Positions 35,412 to 45,576 of a DNA stretch of 64,000 nt are shown here, piece by piece. Where the stretch lies: contig NZ_CP092418.1 in NCBI RefSeq assembly GCF_023716485.1, positions 186,001 through 250,000 of the forward strand, given 5' to 3'. The notes under the pieces were generated by a model. The model was not told the origin of the DNA, did no database searches, and saw only the letters and a program-made list of their open reading frames with translations. The DNA comes from Microbulbifer variabilis (GTDB lineage: Bacteria > Pseudomonadota > Gammaproteobacteria > Pseudomonadales > Cellvibrionaceae). The position numbers and the translations under genes were made by a program. Position 1 is the first letter of the stretch; the number at the start of each line of letters is the position of its first letter.

Positions 35412-36245
35412 GTGACTGCAACAAATCCCAAAATTGTTTTTATCGGCGGTGCCGGAAATATGGCCGGTGCAGTAATCGGTGGCCTGCTGGCGGCGGGATA
35501 CCCGGCCGATAGAATTGTGGCTACCGGGCGTGATCCCCTCAAACTTGAGGCGTTTGCCAAGCGCCACAATACCGTGGTGCACAGTGATAATATCGATGCG
35601 ATTGATGGCGCAGATGTCATCGTTTTGTCAGTAAAGCCCCAGGTGATGCGCGATCTGTGCATGGATTTGAGCCCCCACCTGAAAGGGCGCAAGCCGCTGA
35701 TTATTACTTTGGCCGCAGGTATTCCCTTGGCTGCCTACCAGCGTTGGCTGGGCGAGCATCTGCCGATTGTACGCGCTATGCCCAATACGCCGGCTCTAGT
35801 GCAGAGTGGGGTGACCGGGTTGTTTGCAGATGAGGCGGTAACTGCGGAGCACCGCGCCATTACTGCGCGCATAGTCAACGCAGTAGGTATCTCCCTATGG
35901 GTGGATAAAGAAGAGGGTATCGACCAAGTGATCGCTGTGGCAGGGTCGGCGCCGGCGTACTTCTTTCAGTTTATGGAGGCGATGATCGACGCCTCCGCAG
36001 CCAGTGGCTTTGCCCGCGCCGATGCCGAGCGCCTCGTGTTGCAAACTGCCCTGGGCGCCGCCAAACTGGCCATGACCAGTGATGTAAATGTAGCCCAGTT
36101 GAAGCGCAATGTGATGTCGCCGGGTGGTACCACCGAGCGCGCTGTGCAGCGCTTTGAGCAGGGCGGCCTGCCGCAGTTGGTGGCCGATGCCATGCGCGAT
36201 TGTGCCGAGCGCGCTGCAGAGATGGCTCGCGAACTGGACCAATAA
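35412..36245 (+). CDS. proC: Pyrroline-5-carboxylate reductase ProC
   Basis: ProC makes proline from pyrroline-5-carboxylate with NAD(P)H. The product shows FIGGAGNMAGAVIGGLL (Rossmann motif), SVKPQVM, and the C-terminal SPGGTTERAVQRFEQGGL typical of ProC. GTG at 35412 (MTATNPKIVFIG) is preferred: GAGG lies 8 bases upstream and the N-terminus matches family length (277 aa). ATGs at 35382 and 35391 are alternatives. It is divergent from the S9 peptidase and upstream of yggT. Confidence 0.94.
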   Translation: MTATNPKIVFIGGAGNMAGAVIGGLLAAGYPADRIVATGRDPLKLEAFAKRHNTVVHSDNIDAIDGADVIVLSVKPQVMRDLCMDLSPHLKGRKPLIITLAAGIPLAAYQRWLGEHLPIVRAMPNTPALVQSGVTGLFADEAVTAEHRAITARIVNAVGISLWVDKEEGIDQVIAVAGSAPAYFFQFMEAMIDASAASGFARADAERLVLQTALGAAKLAMTSDVNVAQLKRNVMSPGGTTERAVQRFEQGGLPQLVADAMRDCAERAAEMARELDQ

Positions 36246-36308
36246 ACTTATCAACACAATAAATGGTGCAGGCTGCGCCGCGAGTTGATCACTCTTTAGG
36301 GATTTTCA

Positions 36309-36917
36309 ATGACAAGTACCTTCAGCAACATCGGTGTTTTCCTGGTGGCTACCCTGGGTATCCTCTATCTATTTGCGGTATTGATGCGTTTTTTGCTGCA
36401 ATTGGCCCGGGCAGACTTCTATAACCCGATTTCTCAGGGCATCGTTAAAGTTACCAATCCGCTACTACTGCCACTACGCAAGGTGGTGCCGGGTCTCTTC
36501 GGCGTGGATATGGCCTCGGTAGTGCTGGCCTTGCTGGTGGGTCTAGTGATGATACTGGTTTGCGGTGCGTTTGCCGGATTTGGTCTTTTCAATCCCCTGA
36601 GTGCACTGCTGTGGTCTCTGATCGGCTGTGTCGCTACCGTGATCGCGGTCGTGTTTGTGGGAATGCTGATTTCCATTGTGTTCAGCTGGATCGCTCCGCA
36701 GAGCAGCCACCCAGCACTGATGCTACTGCGCCAGTTGCTAGAGCCCTTCTGCGCACCGGTACGCCGCTTGATTCCGCCTTTGGGGGTGATCGATATCAGC
36801 CCTATCTTCGTGTTTATTTTACTTACTGTGGCGGATAAGTTGCTATTAGGCTTTGCCAGTATGGCCAATATGCCGCGCTTTGTTTATAGCCTTTTCTGGC
36901 ATATCCCCGGTTTTTAA
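36309..36917 (+). CDS. yggT: YggT family membrane protein
   Basis: A 202-aa inner-membrane protein with two YggT repeats, each with paired helices and a segment like FYNPISQGIVKVTNPLLLPLRKVVPG (first) and LEPFCAPVRRLIPPLGVIDISPIFV (second). The family is linked to osmotic stress and to cell-division-related roles in other organisms, but its mechanism is unsettled. It lies 63 bp after proC. Confidence 0.92.
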   Translation: MTSTFSNIGVFLVATLGILYLFAVLMRFLLQLARADFYNPISQGIVKVTNPLLLPLRKVVPGLFGVDMASVVLALLVGLVMILVCGAFAGFGLFNPLSALLWSLIGCVATVIAVVFVGMLISIVFSWIAPQSSHPALMLLRQLLEPFCAPVRRLIPPLGVIDISPIFVFILLTVADKLLLGFASMANMPRFVYSLFWHIPGF

Positions 36918-37067
36918 ATTGACTACTGTGCGCTTTTCTTCCACCGCGCGCACTGGATCGCATTTGGCGCAGTGTTAGACTTTTATACTAACGGCTACTG
37001 GACCAACTCAGCTTTGAGTGTTTTGGGTCGGTAGCCCGCAGAGTATAAATTACAAGAATACTGTGAA

Positions 37068-39035
37068 ATGGAAGACGCACTCCTACGCCAACATATCTCT
37101 GAATACGATCGCTGGAAAAAGAATCTGGATCGACAATTCGCCCAGTTCAGTCAGTGGTTACAGCAGCATTTCCCCAACTCTGCCGGCGCCTGCCAAGTTG
37201 TACAACAGGCCCGTGCGCTTCTCAGCGATGATCAGTTCACCTTGGTGTTTGTGGGAGAATTTTCCCGTGGCAAAACCGAGCTGATCAATGCCCTCTTGGC
37301 ACAGACCTACGGTCAGCGGCTGCTACCCTCCAAACCCGGCCGCACCACCATGTGCCCAACGGAGATCTTTAGCGATGGCGGAGAGCGCGCCAGCCTGCGC
37401 CTGTTGCCCATTGAGACCCTGGCGACCAATACCAGCCTTGAGAGCTTCCGGCGAATTCCACAGAAGTGGGTCACGCACGAGTTCGACGCCAATAATCCCG
37501 ATGCGACCCGCGAAGCTCTGCTAAAAGTGGCCGCCACCAAATCGGTGTTGCCGGAGGAGGCTGCGCGTTATGGCTTCGATCGCCGCCACCTGGATGACAA
37601 AGGCAATTTGGTGGAAATTCCCGCCTGGCGATATGCGCTGATCTGCCTGCCTCATCCACTGTTAGATCAAGGCCTGCGGATTATTGACACACCGGGACTC
37701 AACGCTCTGGGCAATGAGCCGGAACTGACTCTGAGCACACTGCCTGGCGCCCAGGCCGTCGCATTTCTGCTGGCCGCCGATGCCGGTGTCAGTGGCACTG
37801 ATATGAATATGTGGGAGACCCACCTGGCTCCTCTGCGTGAACATCGCGGCACTCCGGTTATGGCGCTGCTGAATAAAGTGGATGTGCTTTGGGATGATCC
37901 AGATGAAGATGCGCAGCAACTGTTGCGGCGCATGCGTTCTCAGGTCGCAAAATTACTGTCCCTGCCACAGGAGAGTGTCACCGGAGTCTCGGCAAAAATG
38001 GCCCTGTTAGCGCGTCAACAGCAGGATGTCGAACTTTTGCGCAACAGCTGTTTTACTGATTTTGAAAAGCTGTTGGTTCAACGTTTGCTGGAGCACCGCC
38101 AAAAAGTGGCGGAACACCGCTCTCTGCACCAGGCCCTGACGTTGATGGCGGATACCCGCGATCTGCTCAAGCGCCGGCTCAACAGCGGCCGTGCCGCGCT
38201 GATGCATTTGCAGCGCAATAGTGCCAGCACTGAGGAGCAACTGACCGAGTTGGGCCAGTTGCAGCAGACTGTGCGTGAGCAACATAAGCTCTGCCATCAG
38301 GAGTTACTCACCCTAAAGTCCAGCCAGCGCATGCTAATGCGGCAGAGTACGGCCCTACTCGCGCCTATTACCATACAGCAGCTGCAACGGTTGGTTGATG
38401 AAACCAGTAAGGCGCTGCATAAGCGTTGGACACCCATGGGACTTGCCAAGGCCATCGATACCTTTATGGAGGGAGTCGATTGCCAGTTAGCCACCTTAGA
38501 GCGGGAAGTGGATCAGGCGAATCGACTGCTGGATGCGATTTTTGAGCGTTCCAGCCTGAAGAAGGTGGACAGTGCCGAACAGTACTTCACCATTCGCCAA
38601 TTCCGTATCACCCTGCGCGGCCTACACCGCCAGGCGGCCCAGCTGCGACGCTCCCCACAGCTTTTACTGGCGCGGCGCAACCGTTTGAGCGAGCGTTTTG
38701 TTACGACCCTGGCCAGTGAGGTAGGGCGCCTTTATAGCGAAATGGGTGCCGCGGCAGAAAACTGGCTTGAGCAGGCTCTGGAACCACTCAAGCAACATAC
38801 GCAATACCAAAAACATCTTCTGAATCGGCACTTGATCAAATTGACCGAGCTGAAGCAGAAAACCCGAAGTCGGCACACCGATTTGCGTACCTTAGAGGAT
38901 GAGGTACTGCGCAATGATCGGGCCCTGTCCGCACTGGAGGACTTGCTGCGCTACAGTACTTCGGCACCACAGCCTTTGGCGCCGGCGCCGCGCGCGCACA
39001 ATGTCACCCCACTGAAACCAGCTCTGACGACTTAA
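37068..39035 (+). CDS. Dynamin-like GTPase
   Basis: A 655-aa large GTPase. The G1 loop GEFSRGKT is at 63-70; G2 is probably the Thr in GRTTMCPTEI, G3 is DTPG in LRIIDTPGLNALG, and G4 is NKVD in MALLNKVDVLWDD. A long, largely helical C-terminal half follows (about 320-650) with coiled-coil-like stretches, as in bacterial dynamin-family proteins. No clear transmembrane helix is seen. Bacterial members remodel or protect membranes, or link to cell division or chromosome dynamics; no single role can be assigned. It lies between yggT and metX, with 150- and 103-bp flanks. Confidence 0.87.
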   Translation: MEDALLRQHISEYDRWKKNLDRQFAQFSQWLQQHFPNSAGACQVVQQARALLSDDQFTLVFVGEFSRGKTELINALLAQTYGQRLLPSKPGRTTMCPTEIFSDGGERASLRLLPIETLATNTSLESFRRIPQKWVTHEFDANNPDATREALLKVAATKSVLPEEAARYGFDRRHLDDKGNLVEIPAWRYALICLPHPLLDQGLRIIDTPGLNALGNEPELTLSTLPGAQAVAFLLAADAGVSGTDMNMWETHLAPLREHRGTPVMALLNKVDVLWDDPDEDAQQLLRRMRSQVAKLLSLPQESVTGVSAKMALLARQQQDVELLRNSCFTDFEKLLVQRLLEHRQKVAEHRSLHQALTLMADTRDLLKRRLNSGRAALMHLQRNSASTEEQLTELGQLQQTVREQHKLCHQELLTLKSSQRMLMRQSTALLAPITIQQLQRLVDETSKALHKRWTPMGLAKAIDTFMEGVDCQLATLEREVDQANRLLDAIFERSSLKKVDSAEQYFTIRQFRITLRGLHRQAAQLRRSPQLLLARRNRLSERFVTTLASEVGRLYSEMGAAAENWLEQALEPLKQHTQYQKHLLNRHLIKLTELKQKTRSRHTDLRTLEDEVLRNDRALSALEDLLRYSTSAPQPLAPAPRAHNVTPLKPALTT

Positions 39036-39138
39036 CACACTCGCCGGCGGTTGCTAATTGTCATAAGTTGCAGCACTCCCGTACACTTGCTGCAGTGACA
39101 ATAACCAACCGCCAAATAACCCGACAGATATAATTACT

Positions 39139-40344
39139 TTGTCCACGGAAAACTCCAGCCCCTCCCGCGAGGCACCCAGTACAGCAGATCACGGCTCTGT
39201 AGGTCTTGTAACAGCAAAGAGCCACAAGTTTTGTGAACCTCTGCAGTTGGCCTGCGGGCGTGTTTTACAGGACTACACCCTAGTCTATGAAACCTATGGC
39301 GAAATGAATGCCGATAAAAGTAACGCGGTTTTGATTTGCCATGCGTTATCCGGTCACCACCATGCTGCGGGTAGACACAGCCCCGAGGACAAGCGCCCAG
39401 GGTGGTGGGACCACTATATCGGTCCCGGCAAGCCCATCGATACCAATAGGTTTTTTGTGGTGGCGGTCAATAACTTGGGCGGCTGCCATGGTTCTACCGG
39501 GCCCGTCTCTATCAATCCCGCCACGGGTAAACCCTGGGGCCCGGATTTTCCCTCCTTGCGAGTGCGCGACTGGGTACACAGCCAGGCGCGCTTGGCCGAT
39601 ATTCTTGGCATAGAGCAGTGGGCCGCAGTGATTGGTGGCAGCCTGGGGGGAATGCAGGCCATGCGTTGGTCTCTGGAGTACCCGGAACGCTTGCGCTATT
39701 GCGTGGTGATTGCTTCGGCGATGAAACTCTCGGCGCAGAATATTGCTTTCAATGAGACCGCACGTCAGGCGATAACCTCGGATCCGGATTTCTGTGCAGG
39801 GCGCTATCTGGAGGAGGGGAAACTGCCACGTGGAGGTTTGGCCGTCGCGCGCATGATTGGCCACATTACCTATCTTTCCGATGATGGTTTGGCGCATAAA
39901 TTTGGTCGTGAACTGCGTTCCGGAAGCTTCCAGCAGGGCGTTGACGAAGAGGTGGAGTTCCAGATTCAGAGTTATTTGCGCTACCAGGGTGATAGCTTTT
40001 CCAGCAGTTTCGATCCAAATACCTACATCCTTATGACACGAGCGCTGGATATTTTTGATCTCGCACGGGAGTACAACGACGACCCAGTAGCGGCTTTTGC
40101 CCATGCGCGTTGCCGCTTCCTGTTGATCTCCTTCACTTCGGACTGGCGCTTCGCCCCCAGCCGCTCGCGGGAAATCGCCGATGCGTTGATGCACGCCAAT
40201 CAAGCGGTGAGCTATGCAGAAATAGAGTCCGCCATGGGACACGATGCCTTCCTGTTGCCAAATAAGCGCTACGAGGGCGTCTTTCGTGCCTACATGCAGC
40301 GTGTAGCGCTGGAGCACAAAGCAGGGCAGCCCGCATGCGTATAG
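39139..40344 (+). CDS. metX: Homoserine O-acyltransferase MetX
   Basis: An alpha/beta hydrolase-fold enzyme acylating homoserine for methionine synthesis. The family motifs are [24 protein letters not shown], catalytic Ser in [12 protein letters not shown], Asp in FTSDWRFAP, and His in [11 protein letters not shown] at 39139 (18 codons before GSVGLV) is the only reasonable start seen and has no clear ribosome-binding site. Acetyl versus succinyl donor cannot be decided with certainty. Its last bases overlap the metW start by 10 bp. Confidence 0.93.
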   Translation: MSTENSSPSREAPSTADHGSVGLVTAKSHKFCEPLQLACGRVLQDYTLVYETYGEMNADKSNAVLICHALSGHHHAAGRHSPEDKRPGWWDHYIGPGKPIDTNRFFVVAVNNLGGCHGSTGPVSINPATGKPWGPDFPSLRVRDWVHSQARLADILGIEQWAAVIGGSLGGMQAMRWSLEYPERLRYCVVIASAMKLSAQNIAFNETARQAITSDPDFCAGRYLEEGKLPRGGLAVARMIGHITYLSDDGLAHKFGRELRSGSFQQGVDEEVEFQIQSYLRYQGDSFSSSFDPNTYILMTRALDIFDLAREYNDDPVAAFAHARCRFLLISFTSDWRFAPSRSREIADALMHANQAVSYAEIESAMGHDAFLLPNKRYEGVFRAYMQRVALEHKAGQPACV

Positions 40345-40925
40345 ATCTCAATGTAATCCAGGAATGGATAGCACCCGCAAGCCGAGTACTAGACCTGGGC
40401 TGTGGTGATGGTGAACTGCTGGAACAGTTGCAGAAGAACAAAGACGTTGTCGGTTACGGACTGGAAATAGATGCGCAGCAGATACACCGCTGTGTGCAGC
40501 GTGGGGTCAATGTCGTCGAGCAAAACCTCGATGCGGGGCTTACCAATTTCGCCGATGCCAGTTTCGATACCGTGGTAATGACCCAGGCCCTGCAAACGTT
40601 GAGGCACCCGCATCTGGTAGTGGGTGAAATGTTACGAGTTGGGCGCGACTGTATTATCACCTTCCCCAACTTTGGCCAGTGGAAGGCCCGCTGGCACCTG
40701 GCTTTTTCTGGGCGTATGCCGGTTTCCGATTTATTACCATTTGAATGGTATGACACACCCAATATTCATTTTTGTACTTTTCGAGACTTCGAGGTGCTGT
40801 GCGGGCAGAACGATTGGACTATTTTGCACCGCCAGGTAGTATCTGAGTCGAAATTAGGGGTGGTCTTTAAAGACTTTTTGCCAAATTTATTCGGTGAGAC
40901 CGCGATATACCACCTGACTCGCTAA
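40335..40925 (+). CDS. metW: MetW methionine-biosynthesis protein
   Basis: A 196-aa SAM-methyltransferase-fold protein. Motif [16 protein letters not shown] and the following [19 protein letters not shown] fit MetW, which works with MetX in proteobacteria and may modulate the acyltransferase. It is translationally coupled to metX by overlap. After its stop, 40926-41061 shows only a small CCGGG/CCCGG hairpin. Confidence 0.95.
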   Translation: MRIDLNVIQEWIAPASRVLDLGCGDGELLEQLQKNKDVVGYGLEIDAQQIHRCVQRGVNVVEQNLDAGLTNFADASFDTVVMTQALQTLRHPHLVVGEMLRVGRDCIITFPNFGQWKARWHLAFSGRMPVSDLLPFEWYDTPNIHFCTFRDFEVLCGQNDWTILHRQVVSESKLGVVFKDFLPNLFGETAIYHLTR

Positions 40926-41061
40926 ACTAATATCTGCGCCAAGTTTTTGTTCCGGGTCTCTGGGGCAAACTGCTGATATGGGTGATTATCGCTCTGGCCA
41001 AACCGCCGGGTCTGCCCGGTTATTCAGTTGAAAGGGCGCTCATAACAATTGGAGGTGACCC

Positions 41062-41505
41062 GTGAACCGCAACTTTAATGTCGCTGCTGCTCTTACGCTG
41101 CTCTTCCTGACCGCTAGTGCCATGGCACAACAGGCCCGTGTTATTAAGAATTACGAGGACTTCGGAGATTACCGGGTGATTTTCTCGGTGTTCAACAGTG
41201 ACTTTATCCAGCCGGACATCGCCCAACAGTACCAACTGGTGAGGGCTAAAGACCGCGCCTACGTGAATGTCTCTGTGGTGAAAAAAGATGGTGGTACCAA
41301 GGGCCTTAGTGCGGAGATGTCCGGCAATGCGACAAACTTGATTCAGCAGTCGCGACCGCTGAAGTTTAAAGAAATTCGGGAAGGCGACGCGGTTTACTAT
41401 CTGGCACCCTTGCGCTTTGAAAAAGAGGAAACTCTCACCTTCAATGTGGATGTGACCCTGCCCAATGGCAAGAAACAGACAATTTCCTTCCGTCGCAAGC
41501 TCTAG
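41062..41505 (+). CDS. DUF4426 secreted protein
   Basis: A 147-aa periplasmic protein with a signal peptide (about 1-21, ending AMA). It has the DUF4426 pattern: YEDFGDYRVIFSVFNSDFIQPDIA near the N-terminus and an immunoglobulin-like beta body ending FNVDVTLPNGKKQTISFRRKL. The GTG start follows GGAGGTG with good spacing. In Pseudomonas a homologue sits between metW and rdgB, as here. The function is unknown. Confidence 0.87.
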   Translation: MNRNFNVAAALTLLFLTASAMAQQARVIKNYEDFGDYRVIFSVFNSDFIQPDIAQQYQLVRAKDRAYVNVSVVKKDGGTKGLSAEMSGNATNLIQQSRPLKFKEIREGDAVYYLAPLRFEKEETLTFNVDVTLPNGKKQTISFRRKL

Positions 41506-41602
41506 CGGCAATGGTGAATGATCTGAGTGAGCGATTCTCTCTGTTTATACGGCTGCAAGCTGTGTGATCAAGAAAGACTTCTCAATTAAACTGAATCCTT
41601 TG

Positions 41603-41625
41603 CGGGCCCAGAGCCCGTTTTTTAT
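41603..41625 (+). terminator. Terminator before rdgB
   Basis: CGGGC-CCAGA-GCCCG followed by TTTTTTATTT, ending about 10 bases before the rdgB start. It should end the DUF4426 transcript, or attenuate read-through. Confidence 0.82.
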
Positions 41626-41635
41626 TTGATACGGC

Positions 41636-42256
41636 ATGTTAAAAAGAATTGTTTTGGCCAGCGGTAACGCCGGCAAATTGCGAGAATTTTCCCAACTCTT
41701 CAACAGCTGGGACATCGAGGTTCTGCCACAGTCGGAATTCGGTGTGAGTGATACAGAGGAGACGGGGCTCAGCTTTATTGAAAATGCCCTGATCAAAGCA
41801 CGTCACGCCAGCCGCATTAGCGGCCTCCCGGCGCTAGCCGATGACTCTGGGTTGGCAGTGGATGTGCTCGGTGGTGCGCCGGGAATCTATTCGGCGCGAT
41901 ATTCCGGCGAGGGTGCTACGGATGCACGCAATAACAACAAGCTGCTTGAGGCCTTGCAAGGGATCGAAGAGGTGCGTCGTGGTGCCAGTTTTCATTGTGC
42001 ACTAGCCTTTGTACGCAGTTTTGATGACCCTGTCCCCCTAGTATGTAGTGCCCAGTGGCGTGGCCATATACTCACTGAGCCTGCCGGTGAGCAGGGCTTT
42101 GGCTACGACCCCCTGTTCTTTGTGGATGCGGAAGGGATGACCTCTGCGCAGATGCCGAGAGAGCTGAAAAACCGCATTAGCCACCGCGCCCAGGGAGTGG
42201 TGGCATTTGAAACGATGTGGCAGGAAACTATGCTGGGTACCGATCTTGCAGGATAG
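41636..42256 (+). CDS. rdgB: RdgB dITP/XTP pyrophosphatase
   Basis: RdgB removes non-canonical purine nucleoside triphosphates (dITP, XTP) to protect DNA. The 206-aa protein has LASGNAGKLREF at the N-terminus, ADDSGLAVDVLGGAPGIYSARY, and the C-terminal substrate segment EQGFGYDPLFF followed by KNRISHRAQ. The reading frame overlaps that of hemW slightly if the earliest hemW start is used. Confidence 0.95.
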   Translation: MLKRIVLASGNAGKLREFSQLFNSWDIEVLPQSEFGVSDTEETGLSFIENALIKARHASRISGLPALADDSGLAVDVLGGAPGIYSARYSGEGATDARNNNKLLEALQGIEEVRRGASFHCALAFVRSFDDPVPLVCSAQWRGHILTEPAGEQGFGYDPLFFVDAEGMTSAQMPRELKNRISHRAQGVVAFETMWQETMLGTDLAG

Positions 42257-42266
42257 AAACCATAGT

Positions 42267-43459
42267 TTGCAGTTACCGCCGCTTAGCCTTTACGTACATA
42301 TCCCCTGGTGTGTGCGCAAATGTCCCTACTGTGATTTCAACTCCCACCAGGCGAGCAGAGATCATACGGATACGGAGTATGCTCTCCCACAGGCGGACTA
42401 TGTGGCGCAACTGCGCCGTGATTTGATCAGCCAGCTGCCTTGGGTGCAGGGACGCAAGCTGCGCTCGATTTTCTTTGGTGGTGGTACCCCGAGCCTGTTT
42501 TCTCCCGAAGCAATCGGCCAGATCCTGATAATGGCTGAGGAGCTGGTTGGCTTCAGTGAGAATATTGAAATAACTTTGGAAGCCAATCCGGGTACTTTCG
42601 AGCAGGCTAAATTCACCGGCTATCGGGCCGCAGGGGTTAATAGACTCTCGATTGGCGTGCAGAGTTTTAGCAGTAGCCAGTTGCACAATCTGGGCCGTAT
42701 CCACAGCGGTGAAGAGGCCAGTGAGGCCCTAGGGATGGCGCGGAAGGCCGGCTTCGATAATATCAATCTCGATCTGATGCATGGCCTGCCTGGACAGACA
42801 GAGGCTGAGGCTCTGGAAGACCTGCAGCGCGCTGTCTCCCTGGCGCCTGAACATATCTCCTGGTACCAATTAACCATTGAACCCAATACAGCGTTCTACA
42901 GCGCTCCCCCCTCGACACCGGGTTCACAGCTGATCGCCAGTATGCAGAGTCACGGGCGCGAGTTCCTTGCCTCGGAGGGGTACTTTCGCTACGAGGTGTC
43001 CGCCTACAGTGGCAGGGGGCTGGAGTCGCGCCACAACCTCAACTATTGGGGCTTTGGCGATTACCTGGGTATTGGTGCCGGAGCCCATGGTAAGGTCAGC
43101 TTGCCCGCAGAGGGGAAAATATTGCGCAGTCGCCGTACGCGAACTCCAAGAGACTACCTATCGATTGCACCCCAGGGGGGGAGTTGTTGCAGCGCGCACT
43201 GGCTGAGCCCCATATTGATTCAATAGAGTTCAGCGATTTGCCTCTCGAGTTCTTGATGAACGCCCTGCGCCTGGTCGAGGGTGTACCGGTAGATACTTTT
43301 GAGCGCTATACCGGCCTATCATTGGAGGCCCTGCAGCGACATTGGCCGGGGCTGATGGCTATGGATCTGGTACAGCCGCTGGAGCGCCGTATTGCTGCCA
43401 GTGCCTTTGGCTTTGACTATCTTGATGAGATTCTTCAGCGGTTTTTAGAGCAGGCCTGA
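42267..43459 (+). pseudogene. hemW: HemW-like haem chaperone / radical SAM protein, frameshifted at a G7 tract
   Basis: The first frame has the radical SAM cluster VRKCPYCDFNSH, FFGGGTPSLF, and the typical SYYQLTIEPNT-like segment; it ends out of frame at 43226. A second frame from about 43181 to 43459 supplies the normal C-terminus, LPLEFLMNALRLVEGVP. A single added G in the seven-G run at 43175-43181 would join them into a normal-length protein of about 397 aa. A sequencing error, a true mutation or -1 slippage are all possible. TTG at 42267 is a plausible start; the open frame extends to 42207. Confidence 0.8.
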
Positions 43460-43603
43460 TATCTGAGCAGGGCTTGAAAACGGAATTAATGCCCCAAACT
43501 CTGGGCTGATCGGCGCAGTACAGCTGTATTACCACAGCCGGCATCGTGAGATGATGCGCCTGCGGTGTCCCCGCATCGAGTAACTTAAGAACAGGAAAGC
43601 ATT

Positions 43604-43933
43604 ATGAGCGAGCACGCAATCATCAACGTAACCGACGCTGAGTTTGAAGCCGAGGTTCTCAAGGCTGAAGGTCCGGTGCTGGTGGACTTCTGGGCGCAAT
43701 GGTGCGGTCCGTGCAAAATGATCGCTCCGGTCCTGGAAGACCTCTCTGGTCACTATGGCGAAAAATTGAAAATCGTCAAAGTTGACGTGGATGCCAACAA
43801 AGAAACTCCAGCAAAGTACAATGTACGCGGTATTCCTACCCTGCTGCTGTTTAAAGGTGGCAATGTGGAAGGCACTAAGGTTGGCGCCCTGTCTCGCGCC
43901 CAGTTGACCGAGTTTATCGATAGCCAGCTTTAA
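43604..43933 (+). CDS. trxA: Thioredoxin TrxA
   Basis: A 109-aa cytoplasmic thiol reductant with redox motif WCGPC at 33-37, cis-proline in RGIPTLLLF, and a typical fold. It reduces disulphides in proteins including ribonucleotide reductase. The neighbour rho follows, a frequent arrangement in gammaproteobacteria. Confidence 0.97.
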   Translation: MSEHAIINVTDAEFEAEVLKAEGPVLVDFWAQWCGPCKMIAPVLEDLSGHYGEKLKIVKVDVDANKETPAKYNVRGIPTLLLFKGGNVEGTKVGALSRAQLTEFIDSQL

Positions 43934-43945
43934 TCCCGGTTAATT

Positions 43946-43980
43946 CATCCTGCAAAGAAGGCAAATTTCTTTGCAGGATG
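43946..43980. other. 14-bp inverted repeat after trxA
   Basis: CATCCTGCAAAGAA (43946-43959) and its exact complement (43967-43980) are separated by 7 bases. No T-tract follows, so it is not a classical terminator. The right arm overlaps the -35 element of the rho promoter. Confidence 0.75.
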
Positions 43981-43998
43981 GGAAACACCCGTTATACT
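43971..43998 (+). promoter_or_regulatory. Promoter of the rho leader
   Basis: TTGCAG (43971-43976), a 16-base spacer and TATACT (43993-43998) form a good sigma-70 promoter. It gives a leader of about 300 bases before rho. Rho is known to attenuate its own leader in E. coli; I see no convincing protein gene in 44000-44305. Confidence 0.6.
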
Positions 43999-44305
43999 GG
44001 CTGTAATTCTGTAATAGTTCAGTCAGCTGTGAATCCAGTGACGACCAGCTGAAGAAAACGCCCCCCCATAGGTCCCTGACTATTCCCGGCGTATTTATTC
44101 CTCGAATTGAGCTTAATTGAGACGGCTTTCCCTATAACGCTTAGTGTTGGAAAGCTAAAGCCAATGAGTATTACGCTTTTGAAAGGCATGGAGTCCTGGA
44201 GTACCGGGCAAATAAACGAGCAAATCTCTGATTTTCAAACCCCTCCTCAAATTATTTCCGGCGTGTCCGCGCCAATGACAACAGAAACCTTAATAAGCAA
44301 TTGGT

Positions 44306-45565
44306 ATGAATCTCTCCGAATTAAAAACCAAACCCATTGAAGAGTTGATTGAAATAGCCAAAGGCATGGGCCTGGAAAACCTGGCCCGGTCGCGTAAACA
44401 GGATATTATTTTTAATATTCTCAAACGCCACGCCAAAAGCGGTGAAGATATTTACGGTGATGGCGTATTGGAAATCCTTCAGGATGGTTTTGGATTTTTG
44501 CGTTCCGCTGATTCCTCCTATCTTGCGGGTCCGGATGATATCTATGTTTCCCCCAGCCAAATTCGTCGATTTAATTTGCGCACGGGTGACTCAATTTCCG
44601 GAAAAATTCGCCCACCAAAAGAGGGTGAGAGATATTTCGCTCTATTAAAGGTTAACGAAATTAATTTCGATAAACCGGAAAATGCCCGCAATAAGATTCT
44701 TTTTGAAAACCTCACCCCGCTTTTCCCCAACGATCGCTTAACCCTGGAATGTGGAAATGGCTCTTCCGAAGACCTGATTGGCCGCATTATTGATCTGGTT
44801 GCGCCGATTGGTAAGGGCCAGAGGGGTTTGATCGTGGCGCCGCCAAAAGCCGGTAAAACGATTATGTTGCAGAATATGGCTCAGGCTATCACGCGCAACA
44901 ATCCAGAGTGCCACCTTATTGTCCTGCTGATTGATGAGCGTCCGGAAGAAGTTACCGAAATGCAGCGCTCGGTGCGCGGAGAAGTGGTTGCCTCTACATT
45001 TGATGAGCCTCCGGCACGTCACGTGCAGGTTGCCGAGATGGTTATCGAAAAGGCCAAGCGCCTGGTAGAGCACAAGAAAGACGTGGTCATCCTGTTGGAC
45101 TCTATTACCCGTCTGGCGCGTGCCTATAACACCACGGTACCCAGTTCCGGTAAGGTATTGACTGGTGGTGTGGATGCCCACGCCCTCGAGAGACCTAAGC
45201 GTTTCTTTGGCGCCGCACGGAATATTGAAGAAGGCGGAAGTCTGTCTATTATTGCTACTGCACTGATTGATACTGGCTCGAAGATGGACGAGGTGATTTT
45301 CGAGGAGTTTAAAGGCACGGGTAATATGGAGTTGCAGTTGGATCGTAAGATCGCGGAAAAACGTGTTTATCCGGCAATTAATGTTCGACGCTCGGGAACA
45401 CGTCGAGAAGAGCTGCTGATGCCTGAGGGCGAGCTGCAGCGGGTGTGGATCTTGCGCAAGTTGCTACATGATATGGAAGATGTAGCCTCAACTGAATTCC
45501 TGGTGGACAAGCTGAAAGACTTCAAGACAAATGACGAATTCTTCCTATCCATGAAACGGAAATAA
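44306..45565 (+). CDS. rho: Transcription termination factor Rho
   Basis: A 419-aa hexameric RNA-dependent ATPase. It begins [32 protein letters not shown]; the primary RNA-binding domain includes [24 protein letters not shown]. The Walker A loop is APPKAGKT, Walker B is [15 protein letters not shown], and the Q- and R-loop segments follow. It matches E. coli Rho throughout. A strong terminator follows. Confidence 0.98.
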   Translation: MNLSELKTKPIEELIEIAKGMGLENLARSRKQDIIFNILKRHAKSGEDIYGDGVLEILQDGFGFLRSADSSYLAGPDDIYVSPSQIRRFNLRTGDSISGKIRPPKEGERYFALLKVNEINFDKPENARNKILFENLTPLFPNDRLTLECGNGSSEDLIGRIIDLVAPIGKGQRGLIVAPPKAGKTIMLQNMAQAITRNNPECHLIVLLIDERPEEVTEMQRSVRGEVVASTFDEPPARHVQVAEMVIEKAKRLVEHKKDVVILLDSITRLARAYNTTVPSSGKVLTGGVDAHALERPKRFFGAARNIEEGGSLSIIATALIDTGSKMDEVIFEEFKGTGNMELQLDRKIAEKRVYPAINVRRSGTRREELLMPEGELQRVWILRKLLHDMEDVASTEFLVDKLKDFKTNDEFFLSMKRK

Positions 45566-45576
45566 TTTTTTCATAT

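Noticed and set aside
35270..35692. N-terminal extension of the S9 peptidase frame
   Set aside because: It runs antisense through proC, while an AAGGAG-preceded ATG with a signal peptide starts at 35269.
39346..40317. 323-codon minus-strand open frame
   Set aside because: It is antisense to metX and has no known motif.
44107..44340. 77-codon open frame in the rho leader
   Set aside because: It overlaps the rho start in another frame and lacks a ribosome-binding site; a leader peptide cannot be excluded but is unsupported.
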